Shown one piece after another: positions 17,260-25,139 of a stretch of 64,000 nt of DNA; the first letter of the stretch is position 1; each line of letters begins with the position of its first letter. Below the pieces are notes generated by a model. The model worked only from the letters and a program-made list of their open reading frames with translations, did no database searches and had not been told where the DNA came from. Source of the stretch: Terrihalobacillus insolitus (GTDB lineage: Bacteria > Bacillota > Bacilli > Bacillales > Amphibacillaceae); contig NZ_JAMQKB010000002.1 of assembly GCF_028416575.1 (NCBI RefSeq), forward strand, positions 248,001-312,000, read 5' to 3'. The position numbers were made by a program, and so were the translations under genes.

Positions 17260-18114
17260 ATGAAACGAAGATCATTTTTAAAAAAATCGCTTACAAGTAC
17301 ATTGTCTCTATTTGGACTGAGTGGAGGAACTTATTATTATGCAAAGGAAATAGAACCTTCCATGCTTCGAATACAGAAGGAACAGATATCTTCATCCAAA
17401 ATTCCAAAAACATTTCACAATTATAAAATTGTTCAGTTTAGCGATACGCACATTGGATTTAACTATAATTTGGATCAATTTAGTGAATTAATTGAAGAAA
17501 TGAATAAACAAAAAGCAGACATCGTAATTTTTACTGGAGATTTAGTAGATAAGCCACAGGAGTATGATTGGAATCAAGAAATAATTGATTTACTGCAACG
17601 AATTGACGCCCCAAAAAAGTATTGGATATACGGAAACCATGATCACGGAGGCTATGGTACAGAAATTGTAAAAGAGACAATGGACCGTGGTGGTTTTGTC
17701 CTACTTCAAAATTCTTCGGTCCGTATTGAAAAATCAAGCCAATACATTAATCTGGCAGGAATAGACGATATCATGTTAGGCAAACCAGATATAAAAAAAA
17801 CACTTAACAATGTAGATCCAAATTACTTTACGATATTTTTGGTTCATGAGCCAGACTTTGCTGATACAACGAAATCGTATGATGTAGATATTCAGCTATC
17901 AGGGCATAGTCATGGAGGACAAATTCAAATACCCTTTTTCGGTTATGTCTATACCCCTGCACTCGCAGAGAAATACGTTGAAGGAAGATATAATTTACCG
18001 GCATCTTCTTTGACACTCTATGTTAGTAGAGGAATTGGCACAACAAGACTTCCGTACCGCTTTTTATGCAAACCTGAGTTTACTGTTTATCAATTAAAGG
18101 CGACTGTTGAGTGA
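17260..18114 (+). CDS. ykuE: Tat-exported metallophosphoesterase YkuE
   Basis: A 284-residue calcineurin-like phosphoesterase. The N-terminus has a twin-arginine signal (Arg3-Arg4 in KRRSFLKK) and a hydrophobic stretch, so export through Tat and attachment at the wall are expected; B. subtilis YkuE is a known Tat substrate. Metal ligands appear in order: SDTH, TGDLVD, GNHDHGG, VHEP and SGHSHGG. GAAAGG lies 12 bases before the ATG, a rather long spacing. Wall-polymer or phosphodiester substrates are likely, but the sequence does not tell. Confidence 0.88.
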   Translation: MKRRSFLKKSLTSTLSLFGLSGGTYYYAKEIEPSMLRIQKEQISSSKIPKTFHNYKIVQFSDTHIGFNYNLDQFSELIEEMNKQKADIVIFTGDLVDKPQEYDWNQEIIDLLQRIDAPKKYWIYGNHDHGGYGTEIVKETMDRGGFVLLQNSSVRIEKSSQYINLAGIDDIMLGKPDIKKTLNNVDPNYFTIFLVHEPDFADTTKSYDVDIQLSGHSHGGQIQIPFFGYVYTPALAEKYVEGRYNLPASSLTLYVSRGIGTTRLPYRFLCKPEFTVYQLKATVE

Positions 18115-18342
18115 GAATAAAGGAGGAGATGATATCTAATATGTACCTTATTCTTCCTTTTTACGGAATATAGTTTTAGCCCTGTTTCTGATTTCCTACT
18201 TATTTCTTTCCATATATTCTATTTTTTTGTTGATCTTTTATGGACAGTTGCTGTAAGATGGTAGAAACCTTACTACTAATAGTGGGTGTTCAAAAATGGA
18301 ACATCCTCTATATAACGGAATTTGATCGAAAGGAGGAAAACG

Positions 18343-18813
18343 GTGAAACCCTACACAACTCACGATTTGGCAATGGCCATATTTACAGTTAATCGGCATG
18401 CAAAGACCGCCCCAAATCCAAAGGCATTGTATACATTAAAAAAAGAAACCATTTATAAACTATTAAAAGAAAATAGAGCAAAAAAAATAGGCCTCCATTT
18501 TACAGAGCAACCTAAGCTTAGTCATCAGCATTCTACACTTCTGATCCAGATAGAAGATTACTTCTTCCATATTCCACCATCTAAGGAAGACTTCAAAACA
18601 GTTCAGCACTTAGGGAAAATAGATCAACACTATCGTAATCCGAAAACAAAGATGTCTCTTTCCTATGCAAAAAAAGTGCTTTATCATTACCTAGATTGGA
18701 AAGAAGAAAAAAGTAATCCCTCATCGAAACATAGAAGATTTGCTTCTTATTATACACCTTCTTCTTTAGGAAAAATGGACTGGCCCAATAACAAAAACGG
18801 TTTCAGAAAATAG
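18343..18813 (+). CDS. ykyB: YkyB family protein
   Basis: A 156-residue basic protein of unknown function matching YkyB of Bacillus: the block YTVNRHAKTAPNPK-like (here FTVNRHAKTAPNPKALYTL), KKIGLHF, and a middle HIPPSKEDFKTVQHLG-like stretch. I start at GTG 18343, six bases after AAAGGAGG; the TTG at 18322 lies before the ribosome site. A small inverted pair of TTGAAC-type tips (18285-18315) lies just upstream. Confidence 0.85.
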   Translation: MKPYTTHDLAMAIFTVNRHAKTAPNPKALYTLKKETIYKLLKENRAKKIGLHFTEQPKLSHQHSTLLIQIEDYFFHIPPSKEDFKTVQHLGKIDQHYRNPKTKMSLSYAKKVLYHYLDWKEEKSNPSSKHRRFASYYTPSSLGKMDWPNNKNGFRK

Positions 18814-18824
18814 TTCAAATTTAA

Positions 18825-18848
18825 CAATCCCAATGTGTATTGGGATTG
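18825..18848. terminator. Hairpin between convergent genes
   Basis: CAATCCCAAT and ATTGGGATTG are perfect complements around GTGT. The hairpin lies between ykyB (+) and a membrane-protein gene (-), so it may serve both, although U-runs are short. Confidence 0.55.
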
Positions 18849-18851
18849 TGG

Positions 18852-19253
18852 TTAACGTTGTACATTCGAATTTTTCCCTTTGGCCAATCTGAAAATACTT
18901 TGAACTAGTTCGATGACAAATAAAATACCACCAAAAAAAGTAATACCAAGTATTCCACTAGCAAGATCCTTTAGTTGCAGATTATATGGTTGGCTTGTTT
19001 CTTGATATAACTTATACAAGATAAGAAGAAATAACATCCCAACCCCTGCAACAATATAGGTTAGTAGTCTATTCATATTTAATGCAATTAGCCATCTTAA
19101 AACAGGTCTTAGTACATAATAGCAACAAAAAATTCCGATTAAACCTATAATAAAGTACAATTGCTGATCCGTGATCCCTAATGGCAATAACTGTGATTTT
19201 GTATTTGCCCAATTCAGATTGCTTATTTCTCCAAATGAAAACAATTGAGCCAC
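18852..19253 (-). CDS. Membrane protein of unknown function
   Basis: A 133-residue protein with three hydrophobic helices, about residues 30-55, 60-82 and 100-122, and a basic C-terminal tail that should be cytosolic. I prefer GTG 19253, because AGGGGGTGAT lies before it; a TTG at 19274 would add seven residues upstream of that ribosome site. I do not recognise a family. It is convergent with ykyB and divergent from the EamA transporter gene. Confidence 0.65.
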   Translation of the reverse strand: MAQLFSFGEISNLNWANTKSQLLPLGITDQQLYFIIGLIGIFCCYYVLRPVLRWLIALNMNRLLTYIVAGVGMLFLLILYKLYQETSQPYNLQLKDLASGILGITFFGGILFVIELVQSIFRLAKGKNSNVQR

Positions 19254-19361
19254 CCGATCACCCCCTGCTTTCAAACAGGATGCTCACTCTAAATTAGATT
19301 TATACATTTATGACTGAAAACAATGTTATATTGTACAACCGTTAGAAGGGATGAACATGCA

Positions 19362-20273
19362 TTGAAACGTGCCTATATTTTTATTTTAATTGGAGCAAGT
19401 CTTTGGGGAACGATTAGTTGGTTCGTTAAGCACCTTTATGCTCTTGGATTTACACCAATGGAAGTTGTTACATTAAGGGTTTGGACAACTGCTATTGTTT
19501 TAGTATTATTTTATTCTATTACATCTCCTAACACCTTAAAGCTAAAATCTATCAAGGACATCCGATATTTTCTAGGTACTGGGATTATTAGTATCGTCTT
19601 TTTTAATTTTTGTTTATTCACTGCCATTCAATTATCTACTGTGCCAGTTGCAACTGCCTTACTATATACTGCACCAGCATTCGTTTCTATTTTTTCTTAT
19701 TTTTTATTTGGTGAATCATTTACCAAAAATAAAGTAATTGCGTTAATCGCAACACTTGTTGGTACGTCATTCATTGTTGGACTTTTCCCAGTTTCCGAAC
19801 AATCACTAGGAGTTAGCACGATTTTAATTGGACTTGGATCTGGTTTAGGATATGCTTTATATAGTGTATTTAGCAAATATGCGTTAAAGAAATATTCTAG
19901 TAATAGTGTGACAGTACATACTTTTATTGTCTCAAGTATCTTTTTGACTCCATTTTTTTCGTTTGGAGATAAAGGAACGAGTATAATGGATCCAATGGTG
20001 CTTTTTTATGCATTCGGTCTTGGTCTATTTCCTACAGCGATCGCCTACCTCATCTACACAAATGGCTTACATTTTGTTGAAGCATCAAGAGCATCCATTT
20101 TAACAACAGTTGAGCCAGTGGTCGCATCCATCATCGGAGTTTTCGTTTTTCAAGAGTCCTTTGGGCTTTTTCAGGCAATTGGAATGGTGTTAATCCTTTC
20201 TGCAGTTTATCTTGTACAAGCGAAACAAAAGGATAAGGCGATCGACTATGCAGAAATGCGGGAAAATGGATAA
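19362..20273 (+). CDS. EamA/DMT-family transporter
   Basis: A 303-residue drug/metabolite transporter with ten predicted helices arranged as two five-helix EamA repeats. The first repeat begins with GASLWGTISWFVKHLYALG, the second near ILIGLGSGLGYALYSVFSKYAL. The C-terminal helix pair contains EPVVASIIGVFVFQE, typical of the family. TTG 19362, behind AAGGGATG, is the likely start. An upstream frame to 19323 has no ribosome site. Substrates range from amino acids to drugs; none can be assigned. Confidence 0.85.
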   Translation: MKRAYIFILIGASLWGTISWFVKHLYALGFTPMEVVTLRVWTTAIVLVLFYSITSPNTLKLKSIKDIRYFLGTGIISIVFFNFCLFTAIQLSTVPVATALLYTAPAFVSIFSYFLFGESFTKNKVIALIATLVGTSFIVGLFPVSEQSLGVSTILIGLGSGLGYALYSVFSKYALKKYSSNSVTVHTFIVSSIFLTPFFSFGDKGTSIMDPMVLFYAFGLGLFPTAIAYLIYTNGLHFVEASRASILTTVEPVVASIIGVFVFQESFGLFQAIGMVLILSAVYLVQAKQKDKAIDYAEMRENG

Positions 20274-20355
20274 TATAAGACGAAAATCAAAAATTGCATC
20301 CCATTATAGTACTAAAATACCTAAATATGCGGATTACCCCTCTTACTATGTACTT

Positions 20356-21228
20356 CTATAGCAATTGCGAGGATTCACCTTCCAAAAATGCTTGGATATT
20401 TTCCTTTTGTTGTTTAGCTTCGAAATAGCCTTGTTCATAAAGGGCGTGAAGCTTTTGTTTATTTTTTTCTACTCTGCTAACCAGTAGTGGTTCTTTCGGT
20501 CGTATTAGAAAGGCCTCTCCTACCTTTTCCATCGCCTCTAATTTTGTCATTGTATGATTGTATAATTGATGTCTTTTTGAAATTGCTTTCTTTAAACCAG
20601 GGTGTTTTTTATAGGCATTCTTTACTACCCAATTAAACTTTGCACGTTTCTTTATGTACCCTTCGTTTCTCGTTAACACTACAACATGTTTTTTGTTTCC
20701 CGCTTCAATTGACGGCTGGATCGCAATAGGATCTGCAATTCCTCCGTCCATTAGATTTTTCCCTTTATAATGAATACTTGGTGCTAAGAAAGGCAAAGAA
20801 CTCGAGGCTCGAATGACTCTTAATAGCTCCTCCTTGCTCGAAAAATGATGATAATAAACGGATTGGCCACTGTAAATATCTGTTGTGCCAACAACAAATT
20901 TAGTGTTACTTTCTGAGAAACTAGCATAATCAAACGGAACCAAACTGTTTGGCAATATGTCAAACAAGAAATCCATTCCAAATAATTCCCTTTTACGAAT
21001 GGCACGTGTGAATGAAATATATTCAGGATGGTCTCCATACTCAACGATTATCTTATAGTTTCTCTCACGCTGTTTCGCAACATAGGAACTACCAACGCAG
21101 GCACCAGCTGAAGAACCAACTACATAAGGAAAAGTGATATTGTTGTCAAGAAAGAAATCAAGGACCCCTGCAGTATAAGCGCCTCTCATTCCTCCTCCTT
21201 CCAAAATTAACCCTGTTTTTTCTATCAC
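20356..21228 (-). CDS. Patatin-like phospholipase
   Basis: A 290-residue patatin-fold hydrolase of the YjjU/RssA kind. The oxyanion loop EGGGMRG (residues 10-16), nucleophile elbow GSSAG (38-42, Ser40) and catalytic Asp in DGG (LMDGGIADP) form the Ser-Asp dyad. There is no signal peptide, so it acts in the cytosol or at the inner membrane face, probably on phospholipid acyl chains. AGGAGG is present before the ATG. The region downstream (20274-20355) is featureless. Confidence 0.87.
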   Translation of the reverse strand: MIEKTGLILEGGGMRGAYTAGVLDFFLDNNITFPYVVGSSAGACVGSSYVAKQRERNYKIIVEYGDHPEYISFTRAIRKRELFGMDFLFDILPNSLVPFDYASFSESNTKFVVGTTDIYSGQSVYYHHFSSKEELLRVIRASSSLPFLAPSIHYKGKNLMDGGIADPIAIQPSIEAGNKKHVVVLTRNEGYIKKRAKFNWVVKNAYKKHPGLKKAISKRHQLYNHTMTKLEAMEKVGEAFLIRPKEPLLVSRVEKNKQKLHALYEQGYFEAKQQKENIQAFLEGESSQLL

Positions 21229-21354
21229 ATTGACACTTCCTTCTCACACCGAAAAATTAAAAATCATCCTAAAACTGAAAAATAATCTTCCTACACAAAT
21301 ACAATTTATGGATAAGTATAACACAGGCATCGATAAAATTAGTACACAATGCTT

Positions 21355-21406
21355 AAGACAAAAAGATACTCCTTTTACAGTAGTAAAAGGAGTATCTTTT
21401 TGTCTT
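21355..21406. terminator. 24-bp perfect-stem terminator after the fbpB-like gene
   Basis: Bases 21355-21378 and 21383-21406 are perfect complements around AGTA. The stem contains an A5 run on one side and a T5 run on the other, so it would work in either direction. It closes the small FbpB-like gene on the minus strand. Confidence 0.75.
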
Positions 21407-21433
21407 GTTTAAATCATCTATGGTATGATCTTT

Positions 21434-21580
21434 TTACACGATTTTTTTTGTCGCTTCATTCTTTTTTTGTTGTTTTAACTCCATTTGTTTCTCAATTTCA
21501 GTCATTGCTTGTTGATCTCTTAAAAGCTCTTGTTTATTTTGATCAACCAATTCCTGGAAAGTTAACCGACGTGGTCTCAA
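21434..21580 (-). CDS. fbpB: FbpB-family small basic protein
   Basis: A 48-residue protein starting at TTG 21580 after AAGGAG: MRPRRLTFQELVDQNKQELL, then a charged helix ending in KKIV. This is the pattern of Fur-regulated basic protein B, a small helper of the iron-sparing RNA FsrA in B. subtilis. A TATAAT -10 box lies about 50 bases upstream. I saw no clear Fur box, so iron control is not shown here. The perfect terminator directly downstream supports a real single-gene unit. Confidence 0.7.
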   Translation of the reverse strand: MRPRRLTFQELVDQNKQELLRDQQAMTEIEKQMELKQQKKNEATKKIV

Positions 21581-21706
21581 TTGTGACACACTCCTTAGTC
21601 TAGTAGTAGTTTTTCTTGTTTCTATTTATATTATACCCAAAAGATCAGCGCACTAATCGAAATTGTTTGAACATTTTGTTAACATTTGCACACAGGAGGA
21701 TCTATT

Positions 21707-22861
21707 TTGAAAAAAAATCTAAATCACCAAGTAACCAATATCGAAATATCGGGTATCCGACAGTTTTTTAACCTAGTATCAAACAAGAAAGACATCATTT
21801 CATTAACGATTGGGCAACCAGACTTCCCAACCCCTGAACACATAAAACAAGCTGCAAAGCATGCGATCAATATGAATTATACAACCTATACACATAATGC
21901 TGGAATAACGCCACTGCGTCAGGCTGTTGCGATGTATATGGAGGAAAAATACAACCTAACTTATCGTTCCGAAGACGAGGTGATTGTTACTGTCGGTGCT
22001 TCTCAGGCTATTGATATCACGCTTAGAACAATCCTGACAGAAGGAGATGAGGTGATCCTACCTGGCCCGATTTACCCAGGTTATGAGCCCCTCATTACAC
22101 TGACGGGTGCCAAAACAGTGTTTGTAGATACAACAACAAGTGGATTTAAATTAACGAAAGAATTGTTAAGGCAGCACATTTCACCCAAAACAAAGTGTCT
22201 CATTTTACCCTATCCTTCTAATCCAACTGGTGTCTCGTATACAAAAAAAGAGCTTTCAGAATTGGTAGAGGAATTAAAACAAAGAAACATTTTCATTCTT
22301 TCTGATGAGATTTATAGCGAACTCAATTATGAGGGGAAACACTACTCGATTGCTCGGTTTGAAGAAATAAAAGATAAAACGATTGTAATTAATGGATTAT
22401 CAAAATCACATGCAATGACAGGTTGGCGTATCGGGTTTTTACTTGCACCGAGGTGGCTTAGTGAACATATATTGAAGGTTCACCAATATAATGTGTCTTG
22501 CGCAACGTCTATCAGTCAGTATGCTGCATTGGAAGCTTTGACCAACGGGAAAAACGACGCCATATACATGCGTAATGAATATCGAAGCCGACGTGATTAT
22601 GTTTATGATCGTTTAACAAAAATGGGATTGGAAGTAACCAAACCAGACGGTGCATTTTACTTTTTCCCAAAACTTGCGTTAGGCACTATGTCCTCTTTTG
22701 AACTAGGAATAAAGCTGTTAGAAGAAGCCAAGCTTGCATTAGTGCCTGGAGATGCCTTTTCGAAACATGGACAAGGCTACATGCGACTTTCCTACGCATA
22801 TGACAGAGAAACATTAGAGAAAGGATTGGATCGGCTTGAAAATTTTATACAAAAGAAATAA
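21707..22861 (+). CDS. patA: N-acetyldiaminopimelate aminotransferase PatA
   Basis: A 384-residue class I/II PLP aminotransferase. It aligns by eye with B. subtilis PatA in long blocks: ISLTIGQPDFPTP, GASQAID, LPYPSNPTGV, LSDEIYSEL, INGLSKSHAMTGWRIG (Schiff-base Lys) and KVHQYNVSCA. PatA converts N-acetyl-amino-oxopimelate to N-acetyl-LL-diaminopimelate, between DapH and DapL, both encoded 5-7 kb upstream. The start is TTG 21707, eight bases after AGGAGG. A terminator follows. Confidence 0.88.
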   Translation: MKKNLNHQVTNIEISGIRQFFNLVSNKKDIISLTIGQPDFPTPEHIKQAAKHAINMNYTTYTHNAGITPLRQAVAMYMEEKYNLTYRSEDEVIVTVGASQAIDITLRTILTEGDEVILPGPIYPGYEPLITLTGAKTVFVDTTTSGFKLTKELLRQHISPKTKCLILPYPSNPTGVSYTKKELSELVEELKQRNIFILSDEIYSELNYEGKHYSIARFEEIKDKTIVINGLSKSHAMTGWRIGFLLAPRWLSEHILKVHQYNVSCATSISQYAALEALTNGKNDAIYMRNEYRSRRDYVYDRLTKMGLEVTKPDGAFYFFPKLALGTMSSFELGIKLLEEAKLALVPGDAFSKHGQGYMRLSYAYDRETLEKGLDRLENFIQKK

Positions 22862-22872
22862 TGAACGATAGC

Positions 22873-22893
22873 AGAGATGGCAATGCCATCTCT
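22873..22893 (+). terminator. Terminator after patA
   Basis: AGAGATGGC and GCCATCTCT pair perfectly around AAT, followed by TTTACTTATC. Confidence 0.7.
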
Positions 22894-22906
22894 TTACTTA
22901 TCACTA

Positions 22907-23034
22907 AGCGAACTCGTTTCAGCAAGCTGAAACATCGGGGGAATCAGATGGAGTCTCGACTCCACCTAATTGGAAATTCTCACCTACGCTTCGCTTAGAG
23001 GTGGGGGTCTAAAACCCTAAAACCATTTAAAGAT
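22907..23034 (-). repeat. Hairpin-rich repeat element, copy 1 (128 bp)
   Basis: The reverse complement of this stretch matches 54361-54487 with about four differences. Inside are three palindromic blocks: GTTTCAGCTTGCTGAAAC, a GGTGGAGTC/GACTCCACC-type arm pair with changes, and CACCTCTAAGCG...CGTAGGTG. There is no reading frame. It lies between the patA terminator and the terminator of the Spo0E-like genes. Palindrome-rich, non-coding ends of IS200/IS605 elements look like this, but no transposase is present. Confidence 0.8.
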
Positions 23035-23038
23035 AAAA

Positions 23039-23060
23039 AAATCCTTTATACAAAGGATTT
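23039..23060 (-). terminator. Terminator after the Spo0E-like pair
   Basis: AAATCCTTT and AAAGGATTT pair perfectly around ATAC. On the minus strand the stem ends in a TTTTTTT run. Confidence 0.7.
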
Positions 23061-23066
23061 AATGAA

Positions 23067-23234
23067 CTAATTTTTGTTATTGTTTTTATACGACTCATAT
23101 ACATTTAAGAGCCTGTCCAATTCTTGACTAATTTTAATCGAATCTTCACTCGTAAATCCTTTTTTTAAGGCAACCTCGGTCATTTTATTTCTCAAATGTT
23201 CAATTCTCTCCAAAAGCTGTTCTAGATTACACAC
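23067..23234 (-). CDS. Spo0E-like aspartyl phosphatase (first of two)
   Basis: A 55-residue, two-helix protein with the family signature SQELDRLLNVY (about residues 36-46). Spo0E-like phosphatases dephosphorylate Spo0A-P and delay sporulation. The start is uncertain. GTG 23234 is the first usual start codon after an in-frame stop, but its GGGGG ribosome site is about 15 bases away. An unusual ATT six bases earlier would be better spaced. It is followed by a terminator and preceded by a second Spo0E-like gene. Confidence 0.7.
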   Translation of the reverse strand: MCNLEQLLERIEHLRNKMTEVALKKGFTSEDSIKISQELDRLLNVYESYKNNNKN

Positions 23235-23345
23235 CTTAATACCGGGTTACCCCCTCTCATAGACAGCCAATTTTTTATATTCTACCATATTAGAACTTTA
23301 TATAATAGAATATTTTCTTCAACCTTTTAACAAATTAAGTACAAA

Positions 23346-23534
23346 TTACATGCTATTGTTTTTATATAAAAAGTACTTATTAATCAATAAGTCTAGTTCT
23401 TGGCTTTCTTGAACAGTCTTCACATCGGATAACCCGTATAAATTTGCCGTCTTAACCATTTCTTTTCTTTTTTCAGAAATTTTTCTTTGGAGTACATACT
23501 CCTTTTTCTCCATTAATTCTAATTCTTTCTGCAT
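23346..23534 (-). CDS. Spo0E-like aspartyl phosphatase (second of two)
   Basis: A 62-residue protein of the same small two-helix family, with the signature SQELDLLINKYF near the C-terminus and a charged first helix. I start it at the ATG at 23534; an ATG nine bases upstream (23543) is also possible, and AGAAGGG precedes both. The frame continues upstream to 23636 without conserved features. It is transcribed ahead of the other Spo0E-like gene, 111 bases apart, so the two may form one unit. Confidence 0.7.
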   Translation of the reverse strand: MQKELELMEKKEYVLQRKISEKRKEMVKTANLYGLSDVKTVQESQELDLLINKYFLYKNNSM

Positions 23535-23793
23535 ACTCCCCATTACCCTTCTTTTATATATTTCACAAACGCTAATGAGTATGACAGAGTGAACAAAAGT
23601 TGTAAAGAGATTCGCAAAATTAGACAAACTTTTCAAAAAAATATCGAACCATTAGCACTAAAGGGCTGTTTTGGCGACAAATACCGACAATTAACTCGGT
23701 TGCCCCACTCTTTTTTCACCTGTTTTTTTCTATCATTTTATTTCATTAAATGGTATCTTTAAATTACATATGTAAAAAGGAGCATTAAATTCT

Positions 23794-24141
23794 ATGTACT
23801 ACAAACGTAATGAGCCCTATCGTTATTCCTTTCCCGAACCAGTACAAGGCACCCTAGAAGACATAACAGAAGAAAGGGATGCTGTTTTTGACGTATATCT
23901 ACTTGACCTAAGCTTAAGCGGGGCTAAAATCACATGCCCCCTAGACTCGCCAATCGAAAAATGGACGACTTATATGTTACGGTTTTCACTTAAGGATGAG
24001 GATTTTCACACTGCAGTGAACCTAGTTTGGATCAGACAAGCTGGTAAAATATCTATTGGGGGGTTAAAGTTGGATTCTGATAACGAATTTCGACAGCGTA
24101 TTACTAGCATATTAAAACAGTTAGCTAAAGCCAATACATAA
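23794..24141 (+). CDS. PilZ-like domain protein
   Basis: A 115-residue soluble protein with a single small beta-barrel domain. DLSLSGAKI (about residues 38-46) matches the D/NxSxxG half of the PilZ c-di-GMP signature. The usual upstream RxxxR is not clear; Arg residues near the N-terminus (KRNEPYR) are not ideally spaced, so c-di-GMP binding is uncertain. AAAGGAG precedes the ATG at the right distance. It lies just upstream of the signal peptidase gene. Confidence 0.65.
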   Translation: MYYKRNEPYRYSFPEPVQGTLEDITEERDAVFDVYLLDLSLSGAKITCPLDSPIEKWTTYMLRFSLKDEDFHTAVNLVWIRQAGKISIGGLKLDSDNEFRQRITSILKQLAKANT

Positions 24142-24193
24142 CCAGTCAAACATAATAATCCATCTTGTGTCGATACAGAAAGGAAGTACAATC

Positions 24194-24715
24194 ATGTCAA
24201 GTCATACGAATAGCGAATGGATAGATTGGCTAAAAGCCATTTTCATTGCTATAATTCTTGCATTTATCTTAAGAACTTTCCTATTTTCTACCTCGATTGT
24301 TCTAGGGGAAAGCATGTATCCAACTTTAGAAGATGGAGAGCGTATACTATTTAATAAATTTGTTTATCTTGTCGATGAACCTAATCGGGGTGATATTGTA
24401 ATCATTCAACGCCCAAACAAAAATTACGTAAAGCGTGTCATTGCATTACCTGAAGAAACGATCTCTGTCAAAGACGGTGCTTTATATATAAACGGGGAAA
24501 AGTATACGCAATCCTTTCTTGAAAAACAAGCTATAATGAGGACAGGAAATTTTGGCCCGATCACTGTTCCACCTAACAGTTATTTTGTAATGGGAGATAA
24601 TCGTGGTATAAGTAGGGATAGTCGAAATGGATTAGGCTTTATTTATAAAGATGAAATTGTTGGCCGTACAGAATTTATCATCTACCCGATTGATGAATGG
24701 GATAGAACAAAATAA
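24194..24715 (+). CDS. lepB: Type I signal peptidase
   Basis: A 173-residue membrane protease that cleaves signal peptides from secreted proteins. One N-terminal membrane helix (about residues 12-34) places the catalytic domain outside. The Ser40 nucleophile sits in GESMYPT, the general base Lys80 in YVKRVIALP, and the later boxes GDNRGISRDSR and GRTEFIIYP are complete. This is the short Sip type of bacilli. The start is ATG 24194 behind AAAGGAAG. A terminator follows. Confidence 0.93.
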   Translation: MSSHTNSEWIDWLKAIFIAIILAFILRTFLFSTSIVLGESMYPTLEDGERILFNKFVYLVDEPNRGDIVIIQRPNKNYVKRVIALPEETISVKDGALYINGEKYTQSFLEKQAIMRTGNFGPITVPPNSYFVMGDNRGISRDSRNGLGFIYKDEIVGRTEFIIYPIDEWDRTK

Positions 24716-24745
24716 GTCCTGACAATCGACTTATTGACGCACACT

Positions 24746-24792
24746 ACATAAAAGGGGATCAAAAGAATAATATTTTGCACCCCCTTTTATGT
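24746..24792 (+). terminator. Long-loop hairpin after the signal peptidase
   Basis: ACATAAAAGGGG and CCCCTTTTATGT are perfect 12-base arms around a 23-base loop. The U-run lies within the second arm. Confidence 0.55.
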
Positions 24793-24888
24793 ACTTTATG
24801 AAAGATTTTCGTCGGATCAAAATATAAGAAATATCTCATTTTCCGATTTTTGGATAATGTTTTTCCTTTTAAATCACTGTCACGAATA

Positions 24889-24969
24889 TTAACCTCTGTC
24901 AAAAATGCAATAACCAATATTCAATAGAATGATACCCAATCCAACAACAAACATGATAATCTCCAACAC
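24889..24969 (-). CDS. Possible 26-residue single-helix peptide
   Basis: A short frame with a very strong ribosome site (AAAGGAGGGG, six bases before GTG 24969). It codes for VLEIIMFVVGLGIILLN followed by a short tail ending CIFDRG: one membrane helix with a charged C-terminus. No family is recognised. Single-helix peptides of this size include type I toxins and membrane-protein regulators, but nothing nearby points to either. The 420-base gap 24716-25139 otherwise holds only the signal-peptidase terminator. Confidence 0.4.
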   Translation of the reverse strand: MLEIIMFVVGLGIILLNIGYCIFDRG

Positions 24970-25139
24970 TTAGAACCCCTCCTTTGAATTTCTTTAGGAC
25001 ATTAGTTTAAAATTGACTAAAGATGATAAGATCTATTGTTTCCACTTTTATACTACCAAGAAATGAATATCAAATAAAGAAAAATATATGGTAAACTATT
25101 AGCAGTGCGTATTTTTTTGACGGAAGTGGGTGAGCAATT

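Noticed and set aside
18139..18171. 10-14-codon frame after ykuE with AAAGGAGG
   Set aside because: Too short and without conserved features, although the ribosome site looks good.
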